From Clostridiales bacterium (lineage in GTDB: Bacteria; Bacillota; Clostridia; Oscillospirales; Oscillospiraceae), in contig JAQXKZ010000028.1 in the NCBI GenBank assembly GCA_029010715.1, positions 1-64,000 on the forward strand: a DNA stretch of 64,000 nucleotides, in the 5' to 3' direction. The notes beneath the pieces were generated by a model. The model made no database searches. It saw only the letters and a program-made list of their open reading frames with translations, and was not told the origin of the DNA. A program made the position numbers and the translations under genes. This document shows, one piece after another, positions 20,801-29,808 of the stretch (position 1 is its first letter; each line of letters starts with the position of its first letter).

Positions 20801-20871
20801 TACCGGCTTCCAATAACAAATCAAAGGGCTTCCGGGGCCAGCCTCCGGAAGCCCTGCCAATACAGGGAGGT

Positions 20872-21870
20872 ATGCCCATGGCTTCCATAGGCATTATTGC
20901 CAACCCCGCGTCGGGCAAGGATATCCGGCGTCTGGTATCCTATGCCACGATAATAGACAATAATGAAAAGGTGAATATATGCCAGCGCATAGTACTGGCT
21001 GCTCAGGAGCTCGGCATAGATGAGTGCGTTTTTATGCCGGAGACCTTCATGATAGGACCGAAGGTGGCGGATAATCTTGAAAACGACGGCGTCATGAAGG
21101 CGAGGATAAACGTTCTGGACTTTGAGATTGACGCATCTATGCAGGACACCGTGACCGCGGCCGGGATTATGGAGGAAATGGGCGTCGGCTGCATCGTGGT
21201 CCTCGGCGGCGACGGCACCTCGCGGGCAGCGGCCAAGGCAATAAAACGCACGCCGTTAATATCTGTCTCGACCGGCACGAACAACGTCTACCCTGCGCTC
21301 ATGGAGGGCACGGTCGCAGGCATGGCGGCTGCCGCCGTGACTCATATGCCGGAGCCCTATTCCTGCTGCATACATGACAAACGTATTGAGCTGCGCGTCA
21401 ACGGCGAACTGCGTGACATTGCGCTGATAGACGCCGTGGTGTCCTCGGATTTCTTTGCCGGCGCCCGTGCCATATGGGACCCATCCCGCATTGAGCGTAT
21501 CGTCGTCTCACGCTGCCACCCGGCGACCATCGGTTTTTCGGCCATACCCGGAGCCTACAGAATAATCGGCGACGCGGACCCCTGCGGTTTCGCCGTTACT
21601 CTGAAGCAGGGCGGCGAAAAGGTGCTCGCATCCATTGCTGCCGGGGTCCTGACAGAGGTTGAGATAAGCGATCCGAAGCTGCTTATGCTGGGGGAGCCGT
21701 ATGGATTTACGGCGGAGCAGCGCTGCATGATCGCGCTCGACGGCGAAAGGGAAGTGGCTGTTGCCCCCGGAGACAGGGTCGTTATGACCGTGACGGCGGA
21801 CGGGCCGTGGCGCGTGCTGCCAAAAAAGGCGTTGGAGGAGGCACAGAGACTGGGCATGTACAGACGCTGA
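20872..21870 (+). CDS. AcoX-like / ATP-NAD kinase family protein
   Basis: IIANPASGKDIRRLV, VVLGGDGTSRAAAKA, VSTGTNN motifs; in the aco operon. Confidence 0.88.
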   Translation: MPMASIGIIANPASGKDIRRLVSYATIIDNNEKVNICQRIVLAAQELGIDECVFMPETFMIGPKVADNLENDGVMKARINVLDFEIDASMQDTVTAAGIMEEMGVGCIVVLGGDGTSRAAAKAIKRTPLISVSTGTNNVYPALMEGTVAGMAAAAVTHMPEPYSCCIHDKRIELRVNGELRDIALIDAVVSSDFFAGARAIWDPSRIERIVVSRCHPATIGFSAIPGAYRIIGDADPCGFAVTLKQGGEKVLASIAAGVLTEVEISDPKLLMLGEPYGFTAEQRCMIALDGEREVAVAPGDRVVMTVTADGPWRVLPKKALEEAQRLGMYRR

Positions 21871-21963
21871 ATCCCGCTGCTGCATGAGTCCGGGCAGGCC
21901 GCGCCGCACCCGGGTTCAGGCAGCATGAAACACATTTATTCTTTTACATAAAGGAGATTTGCA

Positions 21964-23277
21964 ATGGCAAAAGTAGTAGTAATGCCAAAGCTCGGCCTGA
22001 CCATGACGGAGGGTACGCTCAGCGCATGGAAAAAGAAGGAGGGCGACGCCGTCAAGGAGGGCGAAGCGCTTTTCGAGGTCGAGACGGATAAACTGACTAA
22101 CACGATAGAGGCCCCGGCCACCGGCGTCCTGCGCAGGATAATCGTGGCCGAGGGGCGGACGGTGCCCTGTCTGGAGCCGGTTGCGGTCATTGCCGCGGCG
22201 GATGAGGACATAAGCGGTCTCACGGGCACTGCCCAGGCCGCGCCGGCAGCAGCGGAACCGGTTCAGGCGCCTGCGGCAGCCGCCGCGGTCAGGGCTCCGG
22301 GAGAGCGCCTGATCGCGTCTCCGGCGGCAAAAAAGCTCGCGAAGGAGCTGGGCATAGATATTGCCCTCGTCAGAGGCACCGGCCCGAAGGGCAGAGTGAC
22401 CGAGGAGGACGTGAAAAACTATAAACCGGCAGCTCCCGCCGCAGAGCAGGAGGAATCCGGCACAAAAGCCTCGCCGCTTGCGGCAAAGATCGCGGCGGAT
22501 ATCGGACTCGATCTGAACGAAGTCGGCTCCAGCGGCCGCGTCCTCGCCGAGGACATACTGAAATATTTGGAGGGCACGCGGGAGAGGGCCGCGGAGGCGG
22601 CGCGCGAGGAGATCGTAGCGATGAGCGGCATGCGCAAGGCCATCGCGAAAAATATGCTCAACTCACATATGACCTCGCCGACGGTCACGTTCAACCTCTC
22701 CGTAGACATGTCGGCCATGAAGCATTACCGGGAGCAGCTGAAAGGGCAGGACATCAAGGTCAGCTATACCGACCTGCTGGTAAAATTCGTCGCCAGGGCG
22801 CTGACGGAATTCCCGCTGCTCAACTGCTCGGTCGAGGACAATAAGATAATCTACAAGCACTATGTGAACATGGGTGTTGCGGTCGCGCTTGACAACGGCC
22901 TCGTTGTGCCGAATGTCACGGACGCCGACAAAAAGAGCCTGACGGAGATATCTGCCGAGCTGAAAGAGCTGGCAAAGCTCGCGCGCGAAGGCGGGCTGCC
23001 GATGGAGAAGCTACGGGGCGGCACGTTTACGATCACAAACCTCGGCATGTACGGCATAGAGAGCTTCTCTCCGATCATAAATCAGCCTGAGGTCGCGATT
23101 CTGGGCGTGACCACGATGGAGGACAGGGCGGTCGTGCGTAACGGGGAGATCGTCATACGTCCCATGATGACGCTGAGCCTGACTGCCGACCACCGCGTCG
23201 CCGACGGCTCCGTCGCGGCGAGCTTTCTGCAGCGTATAAAGTGCCTGCTGGAAAACCCGGCGCTCATGCTGGCCTGA
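21964..23277 (+). CDS. acoC: Dihydrolipoamide acyltransferase (E2) of the acetoin dehydrogenase complex
   Basis: Lipoyl domain (VETDKLTNTIEAP), two peripheral-subunit-binding-like segments, catalytic domain with SLTADHRVADG. Confidence 0.93.
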   Translation: MAKVVVMPKLGLTMTEGTLSAWKKKEGDAVKEGEALFEVETDKLTNTIEAPATGVLRRIIVAEGRTVPCLEPVAVIAAADEDISGLTGTAQAAPAAAEPVQAPAAAAAVRAPGERLIASPAAKKLAKELGIDIALVRGTGPKGRVTEEDVKNYKPAAPAAEQEESGTKASPLAAKIAADIGLDLNEVGSSGRVLAEDILKYLEGTRERAAEAAREEIVAMSGMRKAIAKNMLNSHMTSPTVTFNLSVDMSAMKHYREQLKGQDIKVSYTDLLVKFVARALTEFPLLNCSVEDNKIIYKHYVNMGVAVALDNGLVVPNVTDADKKSLTEISAELKELAKLAREGGLPMEKLRGGTFTITNLGMYGIESFSPIINQPEVAILGVTTMEDRAVVRNGEIVIRPMMTLSLTADHRVADGSVAASFLQRIKCLLENPALMLA

Positions 23278-23293
23278 CAGGGAGGAAAAACCG

Positions 23294-24985
23294 ATGGGTA
23301 AAATAGTAGTAATGCCAAAGCTAGGCCTGACCATGACCGAAGGCACTGTGGACGAGTGGAAGAAAAAGGAGGGCGAGCCTGTTAAGGAGGGCGAAGTGCT
23401 CTTCTCCGTCTCCACCGATAAGCTCACGAACGACATCGAGGCCACGGCCTCCGGCACGCTGCTGAAGATCGCCGTACAGGCGGGGGAGACTGTGCCCTGC
23501 CTCGCTCCCGTGGCCTTCATAGGCGAACCGGGAGAGACCGTCGACCTCGGAACGGCGTCTCCGGCCGACACATGCAAACCTGCGGAGCCGGCCGGCGGCG
23601 AAGCCGTGACCGTGCTCGTGATTGGAGGCGGCCCCGGCGGCTACACCGCCGCTATCAGAGCGGCTCAGTTGGGGGCAAAGGTCACGCTGATAGAAAAAGC
23701 CCAGGTCGGCGGCACCTGTCTCAACCGTGGCTGTATGCCGACAAAGGCTATGCTGCATACCTCCGAGATATACGAAGCCGCGACCGGCAGCGCCGGTATC
23801 GGCATCGTCGGAGCGGATGTCCGCGTAGACTGGGAGAAGGTGCAGGGCTTCCGCGCTTCGGTGGTCGAAAAGCTGACTTCGGGAGTGAAAGCCCTTATAA
23901 AGCTCAATAAAATCACCCTTGTGGAGGGAAGTGCCGAGTTTATAAGCACAAAAGCGGTAAAAGTGGGGAATAAAGAATATACCGCGGACAGAATAATCAT
24001 CGCGGCAGGCTCATATCCGATCATACCCGACATCCCCGGGGTGAAGGACAGCCGTGCCTGCATGGACTCGACTGCCTGCCTGGCTCTGGATCATATCCCG
24101 GAGAGTATGCTCGTGATCGGCGGCGGGGTCATCGGACTGGAGCTCGGGACCGTGTACCGCCGCTACGGCACAAAGGTCAACGTCATAGAGGCGACAGAGC
24201 GTCTGCTGCCCCTGATGGACGGAGAACTCACCGGCCTGCTGCAGGCAAAGCTCATTGGCGAGGGCATGGATATCCACACCGGCTCTAAGGTCATTTCTGT
24301 CAGGGACACGGCAAAGGGCGCTGAGGTGAAGGTCAAATGTCCCGACGGCGAAAAAAGCTTTGAAGTCGAAAAGGTGCTGATCTGCGTCGGACGCGGTCCG
24401 CTGACCGGTGGACTTGGGCTTGGCGCGGCCGGCATAAAGACTGACAATGGATTCATCCAGACAAACGAAAAGCTTGAAACGACTGTACCCGGCGTCTACG
24501 CCATAGGCGACTGCACGGGTAAGCTGATGCTGGCCCATGCGGCTATGGCTATGGGCGAGATCGCCGCGGAGAATGCCATGGGCGGCGCACGTGTGTTCAG
24601 ACCGGAGCAGAGCCCGAGCTGCGCCTATGTCGGACCCGAATTTGCCGGCGTCGGCTATACCGAGGAAAAGCTCAGGGAGATGGGAGTCGACTACAAGACA
24701 GGCCGCTTCCCGACCAGCGGCAACGGCAGGAGCCTTGTCGCGGGACATACGGACGGGATGATCAAGGTCCTTGCCGGGGCAAAATACGGCGAGATCCTCG
24801 GCGTACACATCCTTGCCCCGAGCGCGACGGAGCTCATTGAGGAGGCCGCCCTCGCAATAAGGCTGGAGGCGACGCTGGAGGAGTTCACGGATACCATACA
24901 CTGCCATCCGACGGTGGCCGAGGCCGTACGCGAAGCCTGTCTCGCGGCCGACAGGAAAGCAATACATATACCGAACAGAAAGTGA
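23294..24985 (+). CDS. lpdA: Dihydrolipoyl dehydrogenase (E3) with N-terminal lipoyl domain
   Basis: Lipoyl STDKLTNDIEA; FAD GGGPGGYTAAIRAAQLGAKVTLIEKAQVGGTCLNRGCMPTKAML; HCHPTVAEAVREA. Confidence 0.94.
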   Translation: MGKIVVMPKLGLTMTEGTVDEWKKKEGEPVKEGEVLFSVSTDKLTNDIEATASGTLLKIAVQAGETVPCLAPVAFIGEPGETVDLGTASPADTCKPAEPAGGEAVTVLVIGGGPGGYTAAIRAAQLGAKVTLIEKAQVGGTCLNRGCMPTKAMLHTSEIYEAATGSAGIGIVGADVRVDWEKVQGFRASVVEKLTSGVKALIKLNKITLVEGSAEFISTKAVKVGNKEYTADRIIIAAGSYPIIPDIPGVKDSRACMDSTACLALDHIPESMLVIGGGVIGLELGTVYRRYGTKVNVIEATERLLPLMDGELTGLLQAKLIGEGMDIHTGSKVISVRDTAKGAEVKVKCPDGEKSFEVEKVLICVGRGPLTGGLGLGAAGIKTDNGFIQTNEKLETTVPGVYAIGDCTGKLMLAHAAMAMGEIAAENAMGGARVFRPEQSPSCAYVGPEFAGVGYTEEKLREMGVDYKTGRFPTSGNGRSLVAGHTDGMIKVLAGAKYGEILGVHILAPSATELIEEAALAIRLEATLEEFTDTIHCHPTVAEAVREACLAADRKAIHIPNRK

Positions 24986-24994
24986 GGCGGGATT

Positions 24995-25294
24995 ATGCTT
25001 GAAGCTGCATTTATTTTCATCGCGCCCGGTGCGGACCCCGAAAAGCATCGCGGCACAGTCGAGACTCCCGAAGTCCGGCTGACGTCCATAGGCGTGAGCA
25101 CTTACGAGGAGGGAGCCGCTGCGGCCAGGGAGATGGCCGACGCAGGCTGCGCCGCGATAGAGCTCTGCGGCGGCTTCGGTATACGCGGGACATATCTCGT
25201 TGAGCAGGCTGTAGGGGACAGGGCAAAGGTCGGCGCGGTGCGCTTTGATCTGCATCCCGGGCTGGGCTGCAAAAGCGGCGACGAACTGTTCTGA
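24995..25294 (+). CDS. Small uncharacterised protein (DUF6506-like)
   Basis: MLEAAFIFIAPGADPEKHRGTVETPEVRLTSIGVSTYEEGAAAAREMADAGCAAIELCGGFG; 10 nt after lpdA. Confidence 0.75.
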   Translation: MLEAAFIFIAPGADPEKHRGTVETPEVRLTSIGVSTYEEGAAAAREMADAGCAAIELCGGFGIRGTYLVEQAVGDRAKVGAVRFDLHPGLGCKSGDELF

Positions 25295-25451
25295 TTCCGA
25301 ACCCGGAATCAGCTCCGGGTCCCGCGCACCCCAATGCCGCACGGAGGGCGCGTCACTGCGTATCATACGGAGCCGTCGCGCCTGCGGCGCCGTGAACAGC
25401 GCCGGATGTTTTTATGAGAATATATATGAGCGCGGATTAAAAGCAAATACG

Positions 25452-25485
25452 GTCCCCATGTCCCGGCTGTCCGGGAGATGGGGAC
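25452..25485. repeat. Imperfect palindrome upstream of the NUDIX gene
   Basis: GTCCCCATGTCCCGG-ctgt-CCGGGAGATGGGGAC, one mismatch in a 15-bp stem. Confidence 0.7.
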
Positions 25486-25501
25486 GTTGACGGAGACCGG
25501 T

Positions 25502-26014
25502 ATGGAGCTTATAGATTTGTATGATGGCAGCCGCGTCAGGACGGGCAGGACCGCCGAAAGGGGCTCCGCCATGCGTCCGGGCGAGTACTGCCTGGTGTCT
25601 CATCTCTGCCTGTTCAACGGCTGCGGAGAGCTGCTGGTGCAGCGCAGGAGCGTATATAAAGACCGCTACCCCGACTGCTGGGATGTATCGGCTGGCGGCT
25701 TTGTGCGCAGCGGCGAGGACGCGTCAGACGCCGCGCTCAGAGAGGCGCGGGAGGAGCTGGGCCTGAGTCTGGCGAAGGCTGAGCTGCGTTTTGTTCTGAC
25801 TGAGCCGTTCTCCTGCGTGTTCGACGACTTCTTTTTTGCGCGCCGGGAGCTGGACGTCTCCGGGCTGGAGCTGCAGAAGAGCGAGCTGTCCGCCGCAGCC
25901 TTTGCATCCGAAAGGGATGTGTTCGATATGCTGCGCTGCGGGAAGTTTGTCGATTACAGTGCCGAACTGCTGCGCCGTATCTTCGCGTTCGAACGTGCGC
26001 ACAGGGCAGAATAA
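25502..26014 (+). CDS. NUDIX hydrolase
   Basis: GGFVRSGEDASDAALREAREELGL Nudix box. Confidence 0.9.
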   Translation: MELIDLYDGSRVRTGRTAERGSAMRPGEYCLVSHLCLFNGCGELLVQRRSVYKDRYPDCWDVSAGGFVRSGEDASDAALREAREELGLSLAKAELRFVLTEPFSCVFDDFFFARRELDVSGLELQKSELSAAAFASERDVFDMLRCGKFVDYSAELLRRIFAFERAHRAE

Positions 26015-26056
26015 AATTTCCGGGGACAGGTCCAATACGCCTGTCCCCGGAAATTT
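26014..26056. repeat. Perfect 17-bp inverted repeat at the NUDIX stop codon
   Basis: AAATTTCCGGGGACAGG-tccaatacg-CCTGTCCCCGGAAATTT. Confidence 0.8.
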
Positions 26057-26145
26057 GCGGAGAGAAATCCGAACTTCGGACCGGACAAGTCAATCTCCGG
26101 CTTACCTGCGATCAACCCGACCGGAAAAACGCTCCGCCTGAACAT

Positions 26146-26181
26146 TGCTTGTGCCCTGAGCCGCGGCTCAGGGCACAAGCA
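26146..26181. repeat. 36-bp perfect palindrome
   Basis: TGCTTGTGCCCTGAGCCGCGGCTCAGGGCACAAGCA equals its reverse complement. Confidence 0.85.
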
Positions 26182-26267
26182 TACACGCCGCCTGATGTGT
26201 GTGTGGAAGGCTGAGCCTTGTAAGCCAAGCGGCCGGAGATGCGCGGGGAGGGACCTCAGGCGAAGAG

Positions 26268-26696
26268 TCACTTTTTTAAACAGGGCCTGCTGCTTACGGA
26301 GCGGAGGGTATAGCCGGTGGAGTCAATGAGCTTCTTCAGCGCGGCCTCGTCCAGAGACTCCTCGCTTATGACCCTCGCCGTACCGCTGCGGTGGGAGGAG
26401 CTGACCTTCCTGACCTTGAATGCGCCGCGTATCGCGTCGTTTATGTGGTTTTCGCACATACCGCACATCATCCCGTCAATCTTCAAATCTGTTTCATACA
26501 TGATTGTTTCACTGCGGTGTTCTTTGACCCGGCTGTGGCAGCTGCCCCGCATGGCGCAGTTGGAGCAGCCACAGCCGCAGAAGGATTTGCCGTGCCGCTT
26601 CTCCCGCACAAGATGTATTATTATGAGGGCAACTATGGCTATGAGTGCGATACAGATGAGAATCGTGGAAAGCCCGGCTGCAAGAGATTCAGGCAT
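26268..26696 (-). CDS. FeoB-associated Cys-rich membrane segment fused in frame to a heavy-metal-associated (HMA) domain
   Basis: MPESLAAGLSTILICIALIAIVALIIIHLVREKRHGKSFCGCGCSNCAMRGSCH... then YETDLKIDGMMCGMCENHINDAIR; SD GGAG within the feoB 3' end. Confidence 0.75.
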   Translation of the reverse strand: MPESLAAGLSTILICIALIAIVALIIIHLVREKRHGKSFCGCGCSNCAMRGSCHSRVKEHRSETIMYETDLKIDGMMCGMCENHINDAIRGAFKVRKVSSSHRSGTARVISEESLDEAALKKLIDSTGYTLRSVSSRPCLKK

Positions 26697-26701
26697 GCAA
26701 A

Positions 26702-29152
26702 TCACTCCTTTACGAAAAATAATACCGATGCTGACCGGACAGGGTGCGCACAGACCCTGCCGGAGAGTCCGGAAGCTTCCCTGCAGGGCTTTACCAGCAT
26801 GAAGATAACGCCGGCGAGAGCGGCTGCTGCGAAGATCAGACCGGCTGCATTGACCTTGCCGGTGAGGAGAGAGCCGAACTGATTGACCATGAGGGCGCAG
26901 ATATAAGCGAAGCCGCACTGATAACCGATGGCGAACCAGGTCCATCGGGCGCTGTTCATCTCACGCCTGATAGCGCCGATAGCTGCGAAGCAGGGGGCGC
27001 AGAGAAGGTTGAACACCAGAAAAGAGTACGCGGTAACCGGGGTAAAGACAAGCGCAAGATTCTGATATACGGTGCCGTCGCCGCCGTTGTAAAGTATGCC
27101 GAGGGTGCCGACGATGTTTTCCTTGGCGACGAGGCCCGTGATGGAGGCGACAGCGGCCTGCCAATCGCCCCAGCCGAGGGGAGCGAAGATCCAGGAGATA
27201 GCGTTGCCGATGGCGGCGAGGATGGAATAGCTGATCTCGTCATCGGAGAGCATACGGAAGCTGCCGTCAACGAAGCCGAAGTAAGTGGTGAACCATATGA
27301 AAATGGTGGACAGCAGGATTATCGTACCGGCCTTCCTGATAAAGCTCCAGCCGCGTTCCCACATGGAACGCAGAACGTTGCCGGGGGTCGGCCAGTGGTA
27401 TGCGGGCAGCTCCATTACGAAAGGAGCGGGCTCACCGGAGAACATTCTGGTCTTTTTGAGCATGATGCCGGAGATGATGATGGCGGCCATGCCGACAAAA
27501 TATGCGGAGGTCGCGACCCATGCGGAGCCGTTGAAGATCGCGCCGGCGATCATGGCGATGAAGGGTACCTTTGCGCCGCAGGGGATGAAGGTCGTGGTCA
27601 TGATCGTCATACGGCGGTCACGTTCGTTTTCGATTGTACGGGATGCCATGACACCGGGGATACCGCAGCCGGTACCGATGAGCATGGGGATGAAGGATTT
27701 GCCGGAAAGACCGAACTTGCGGAAGACGCGGTCGAGAACGAAAGCGATACGTGACATGTAGCCGCAGGCCTCAAGAAAGGCCAGAAGCAGGAACAGGACC
27801 AGCATCTGTGGAACAAAGCCGAGGACCGCGCCCACGCCGGCGACGATACCGTCAAGGATAAGACCGCTGAGCCAGTCCGCGGTGTTGACGGCTTCAAGTG
27901 CGCCGCCGATCAGAACAGGGATACCGGGCACCCATACACCGTAGTCCGCGGGGTCGGGCTCCCCGCCGATTTCGGCGAGCGCTGCCAGGGCTGCCTCATA
28001 ATCCTCCATGGTGGCGGTCTCCTCGGCGACGGCCAGAGTCTCTTCATCTTCAACATTGTAGCTGAAGATACCGCCGGTGACCGCGCCGTTTTCTTCGACA
28101 CAGGCTTCATAGCCGTCCACGACGGCGGAGGCACTGCTCCACGCTTCGGAAACTTCGCCGTACTCTGCCGAGCCTATGCCGAACAGGTGCCAGCCGTCCC
28201 CGAACAGGCCGTCGTTTGCCCAGTCTGTAGCGGCGGCGCCGACGGTGACCATGGAGATGTAGTATACAAGGAACATTACCACGGCGAAGATCGGCAGTCC
28301 CAGCCAGCGGTTAGTGACTATACGGTCTATTTTGTCGGAGGGCGAGAGCCTGCCGGCGTCCTTTTTCTTATAGCAGCGCCTGATAATCTCAGCTATGCAG
28401 ACGTAACGCTCATTTGTGATTATACTTTCGGCATCGTCGTCGAGCTCCTCCTCGGCGGCCTTGATGTCGGCCTCGATATGAGCCATGACCCCGGGATCAA
28501 TGCTGAGTCTGGAGAGGACCTTGTCATCGCGCTCGAAGATCTTGACAGCGTACCATCGCTGCCGCGCTTCGGGCATGTCGTGCAGCGCGGCCTCCTCGAT
28601 GTGGGCGAACGCATGCTCAACCGGGCCTGAGAACCTGTGCATGGGAACGGTCCTGCCGTTCTCGGCCGCGTCTATGGCCGCCTCTGCCGCGCTCATGACG
28701 CCGTCTCCCCTGAGCGCGGAGATCTCAACTATCCTGCAGCCGAGCTCGCGGGACAGCTCCCCGACATTAATCTTATCGCCGTTCCTGCGGACGACGTCCA
28801 TCATGTTTATTGCAATGACCACGGGGATACCCAGCTCGGTCAGCTGAGTGGTCAGGTAGAGGTTGCGCTCGAGGTTGGTGCCGTCGATAATGTTAAGGAT
28901 GGCGTCGGGACGCTCGTCAATAAGGTAGTTACGGGCGACAAGCTCTTCAGGCGTATAGGGGGACAGAGAATATATACCGGGAAGGTCCATGATTACCACG
29001 TCGTCGTGCTTCTTAAGACGCCCTTCCTTCTTCTCAACGGTGACACCCGGCCAGTTGCCGACAAACTGATTGGAGCCGGTCAGCGCGTTGAACAGTGTTG
29101 TTTTACCGCAGTTTGGGTTGCCCGCAAGGGCAATTTTGATCTGCCTATCCAT
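26702..29152 (-). CDS. feoB: Ferrous iron transport protein B
   Basis: G1 GNPNCGKTTLFNALTG, DLPGIYSL, NIIDGTNLERNL, gate domains with GTGCGIPGVMASRTI. Confidence 0.95.
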   Translation of the reverse strand: MDRQIKIALAGNPNCGKTTLFNALTGSNQFVGNWPGVTVEKKEGRLKKHDDVVIMDLPGIYSLSPYTPEELVARNYLIDERPDAILNIIDGTNLERNLYLTTQLTELGIPVVIAINMMDVVRRNGDKINVGELSRELGCRIVEISALRGDGVMSAAEAAIDAAENGRTVPMHRFSGPVEHAFAHIEEAALHDMPEARQRWYAVKIFERDDKVLSRLSIDPGVMAHIEADIKAAEEELDDDAESIITNERYVCIAEIIRRCYKKKDAGRLSPSDKIDRIVTNRWLGLPIFAVVMFLVYYISMVTVGAAATDWANDGLFGDGWHLFGIGSAEYGEVSEAWSSASAVVDGYEACVEENGAVTGGIFSYNVEDEETLAVAEETATMEDYEAALAALAEIGGEPDPADYGVWVPGIPVLIGGALEAVNTADWLSGLILDGIVAGVGAVLGFVPQMLVLFLLLAFLEACGYMSRIAFVLDRVFRKFGLSGKSFIPMLIGTGCGIPGVMASRTIENERDRRMTIMTTTFIPCGAKVPFIAMIAGAIFNGSAWVATSAYFVGMAAIIISGIMLKKTRMFSGEPAPFVMELPAYHWPTPGNVLRSMWERGWSFIRKAGTIILLSTIFIWFTTYFGFVDGSFRMLSDDEISYSILAAIGNAISWIFAPLGWGDWQAAVASITGLVAKENIVGTLGILYNGGDGTVYQNLALVFTPVTAYSFLVFNLLCAPCFAAIGAIRREMNSARWTWFAIGYQCGFAYICALMVNQFGSLLTGKVNAAGLIFAAAALAGVIFMLVKPCREASGLSGRVCAHPVRSASVLFFVKE

Positions 29153-29171
29153 GTTTTTTACTGCTCCTTTC

Positions 29172-29189
29172 GGTTAAAGGCATTTAACC
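29172..29189. promoter_or_regulatory. Putative DtxR-family operator upstream of feoB
   Basis: GGTTAAAGGCATTTAACC perfect 7-4-7 inverted repeat. Confidence 0.6.
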
Positions 29190-29237
29190 TACCTGTAAAA
29201 AATAAATACTGATTAAGAGTTTTTTGAAGTTCCGGTA

Positions 29238-29459
29238 TTACAGGACTTCAATCATTTCGGTGTCAGCTTTACGCAGGCTCAGCTCGTAGCCGCGTACGGT
29301 GACCTCCATAGGATCGCCCAGCGGGGCGACCTTGCGCACACAGACCTCGGTACCCCTGGTTATTCCCATGTCCATGATGCGCCGCTTCACAGGACCTTCG
29401 CCGTGCAGCTTTACAACTGTGGCAGTTTCGCCTATTCTGACTTCACGCAGTGTTTTCAT
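29238..29459 (-). CDS. feoA: FeoA domain protein
   Basis: MKTLREVRIGETATVVKLHGEGPVKRRIMDMGITRGTEVCVRKVAPLGDPMEVTVRGYELSLRKADTEMIEV. Confidence 0.92.
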   Translation of the reverse strand: MKTLREVRIGETATVVKLHGEGPVKRRIMDMGITRGTEVCVRKVAPLGDPMEVTVRGYELSLRKADTEMIEVL

Positions 29460-29577
29460 TCTTTCCTCTCCTTTTTATATATTCTCATACCGGGACCTGA
29501 TAAAATGCTTCCGGGCCATTTTACGGCGTCGTGGGCGCGCCGGTCTTTGCGCGGAAGGTGATGACGCGCGCAGAGTC

Positions 29578-29790
29578 TCAAATCATGATTCTGCGGGCCA
29601 TTTCCTCACTTATCGCGACTCTGGACTCCTTGACCCTGACGATAATGTTGCCGTTCATCGCGGCCACGACCGTCACCGCTCCTCCGGCGACAAAGCCCAG
29701 AGCTTCGAGATGCTTCCTGATCTCCGGGCTTCCGCCGACTTTTCGTATGAGGTTCTCCTCTCCGGTGTTTGCGAGTGCCAGCGGCATCAT
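29578..29790 (-). CDS. Second FeoA-like protein
   Basis: MMPLALANTGEENLIRKVGGSPEIRKHLEALGFVAGGAVTVVAAMNGNIIVRVKESRVAISEEMARRIMI. Confidence 0.88.
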   Translation of the reverse strand: MMPLALANTGEENLIRKVGGSPEIRKHLEALGFVAGGAVTVVAAMNGNIIVRVKESRVAISEEMARRIMI

Positions 29791-29808
29791 TTACCTTCAC
29801 GCCTTTCA

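Noticed and set aside
19799-20860. 353-aa minus-strand ORF opposite acoB
   Set aside because: Antisense shadow ORF
24011-25366. 451-aa minus-strand ORF opposite lpdA
   Set aside because: Antisense shadow of a clear E3 gene; no domain signal
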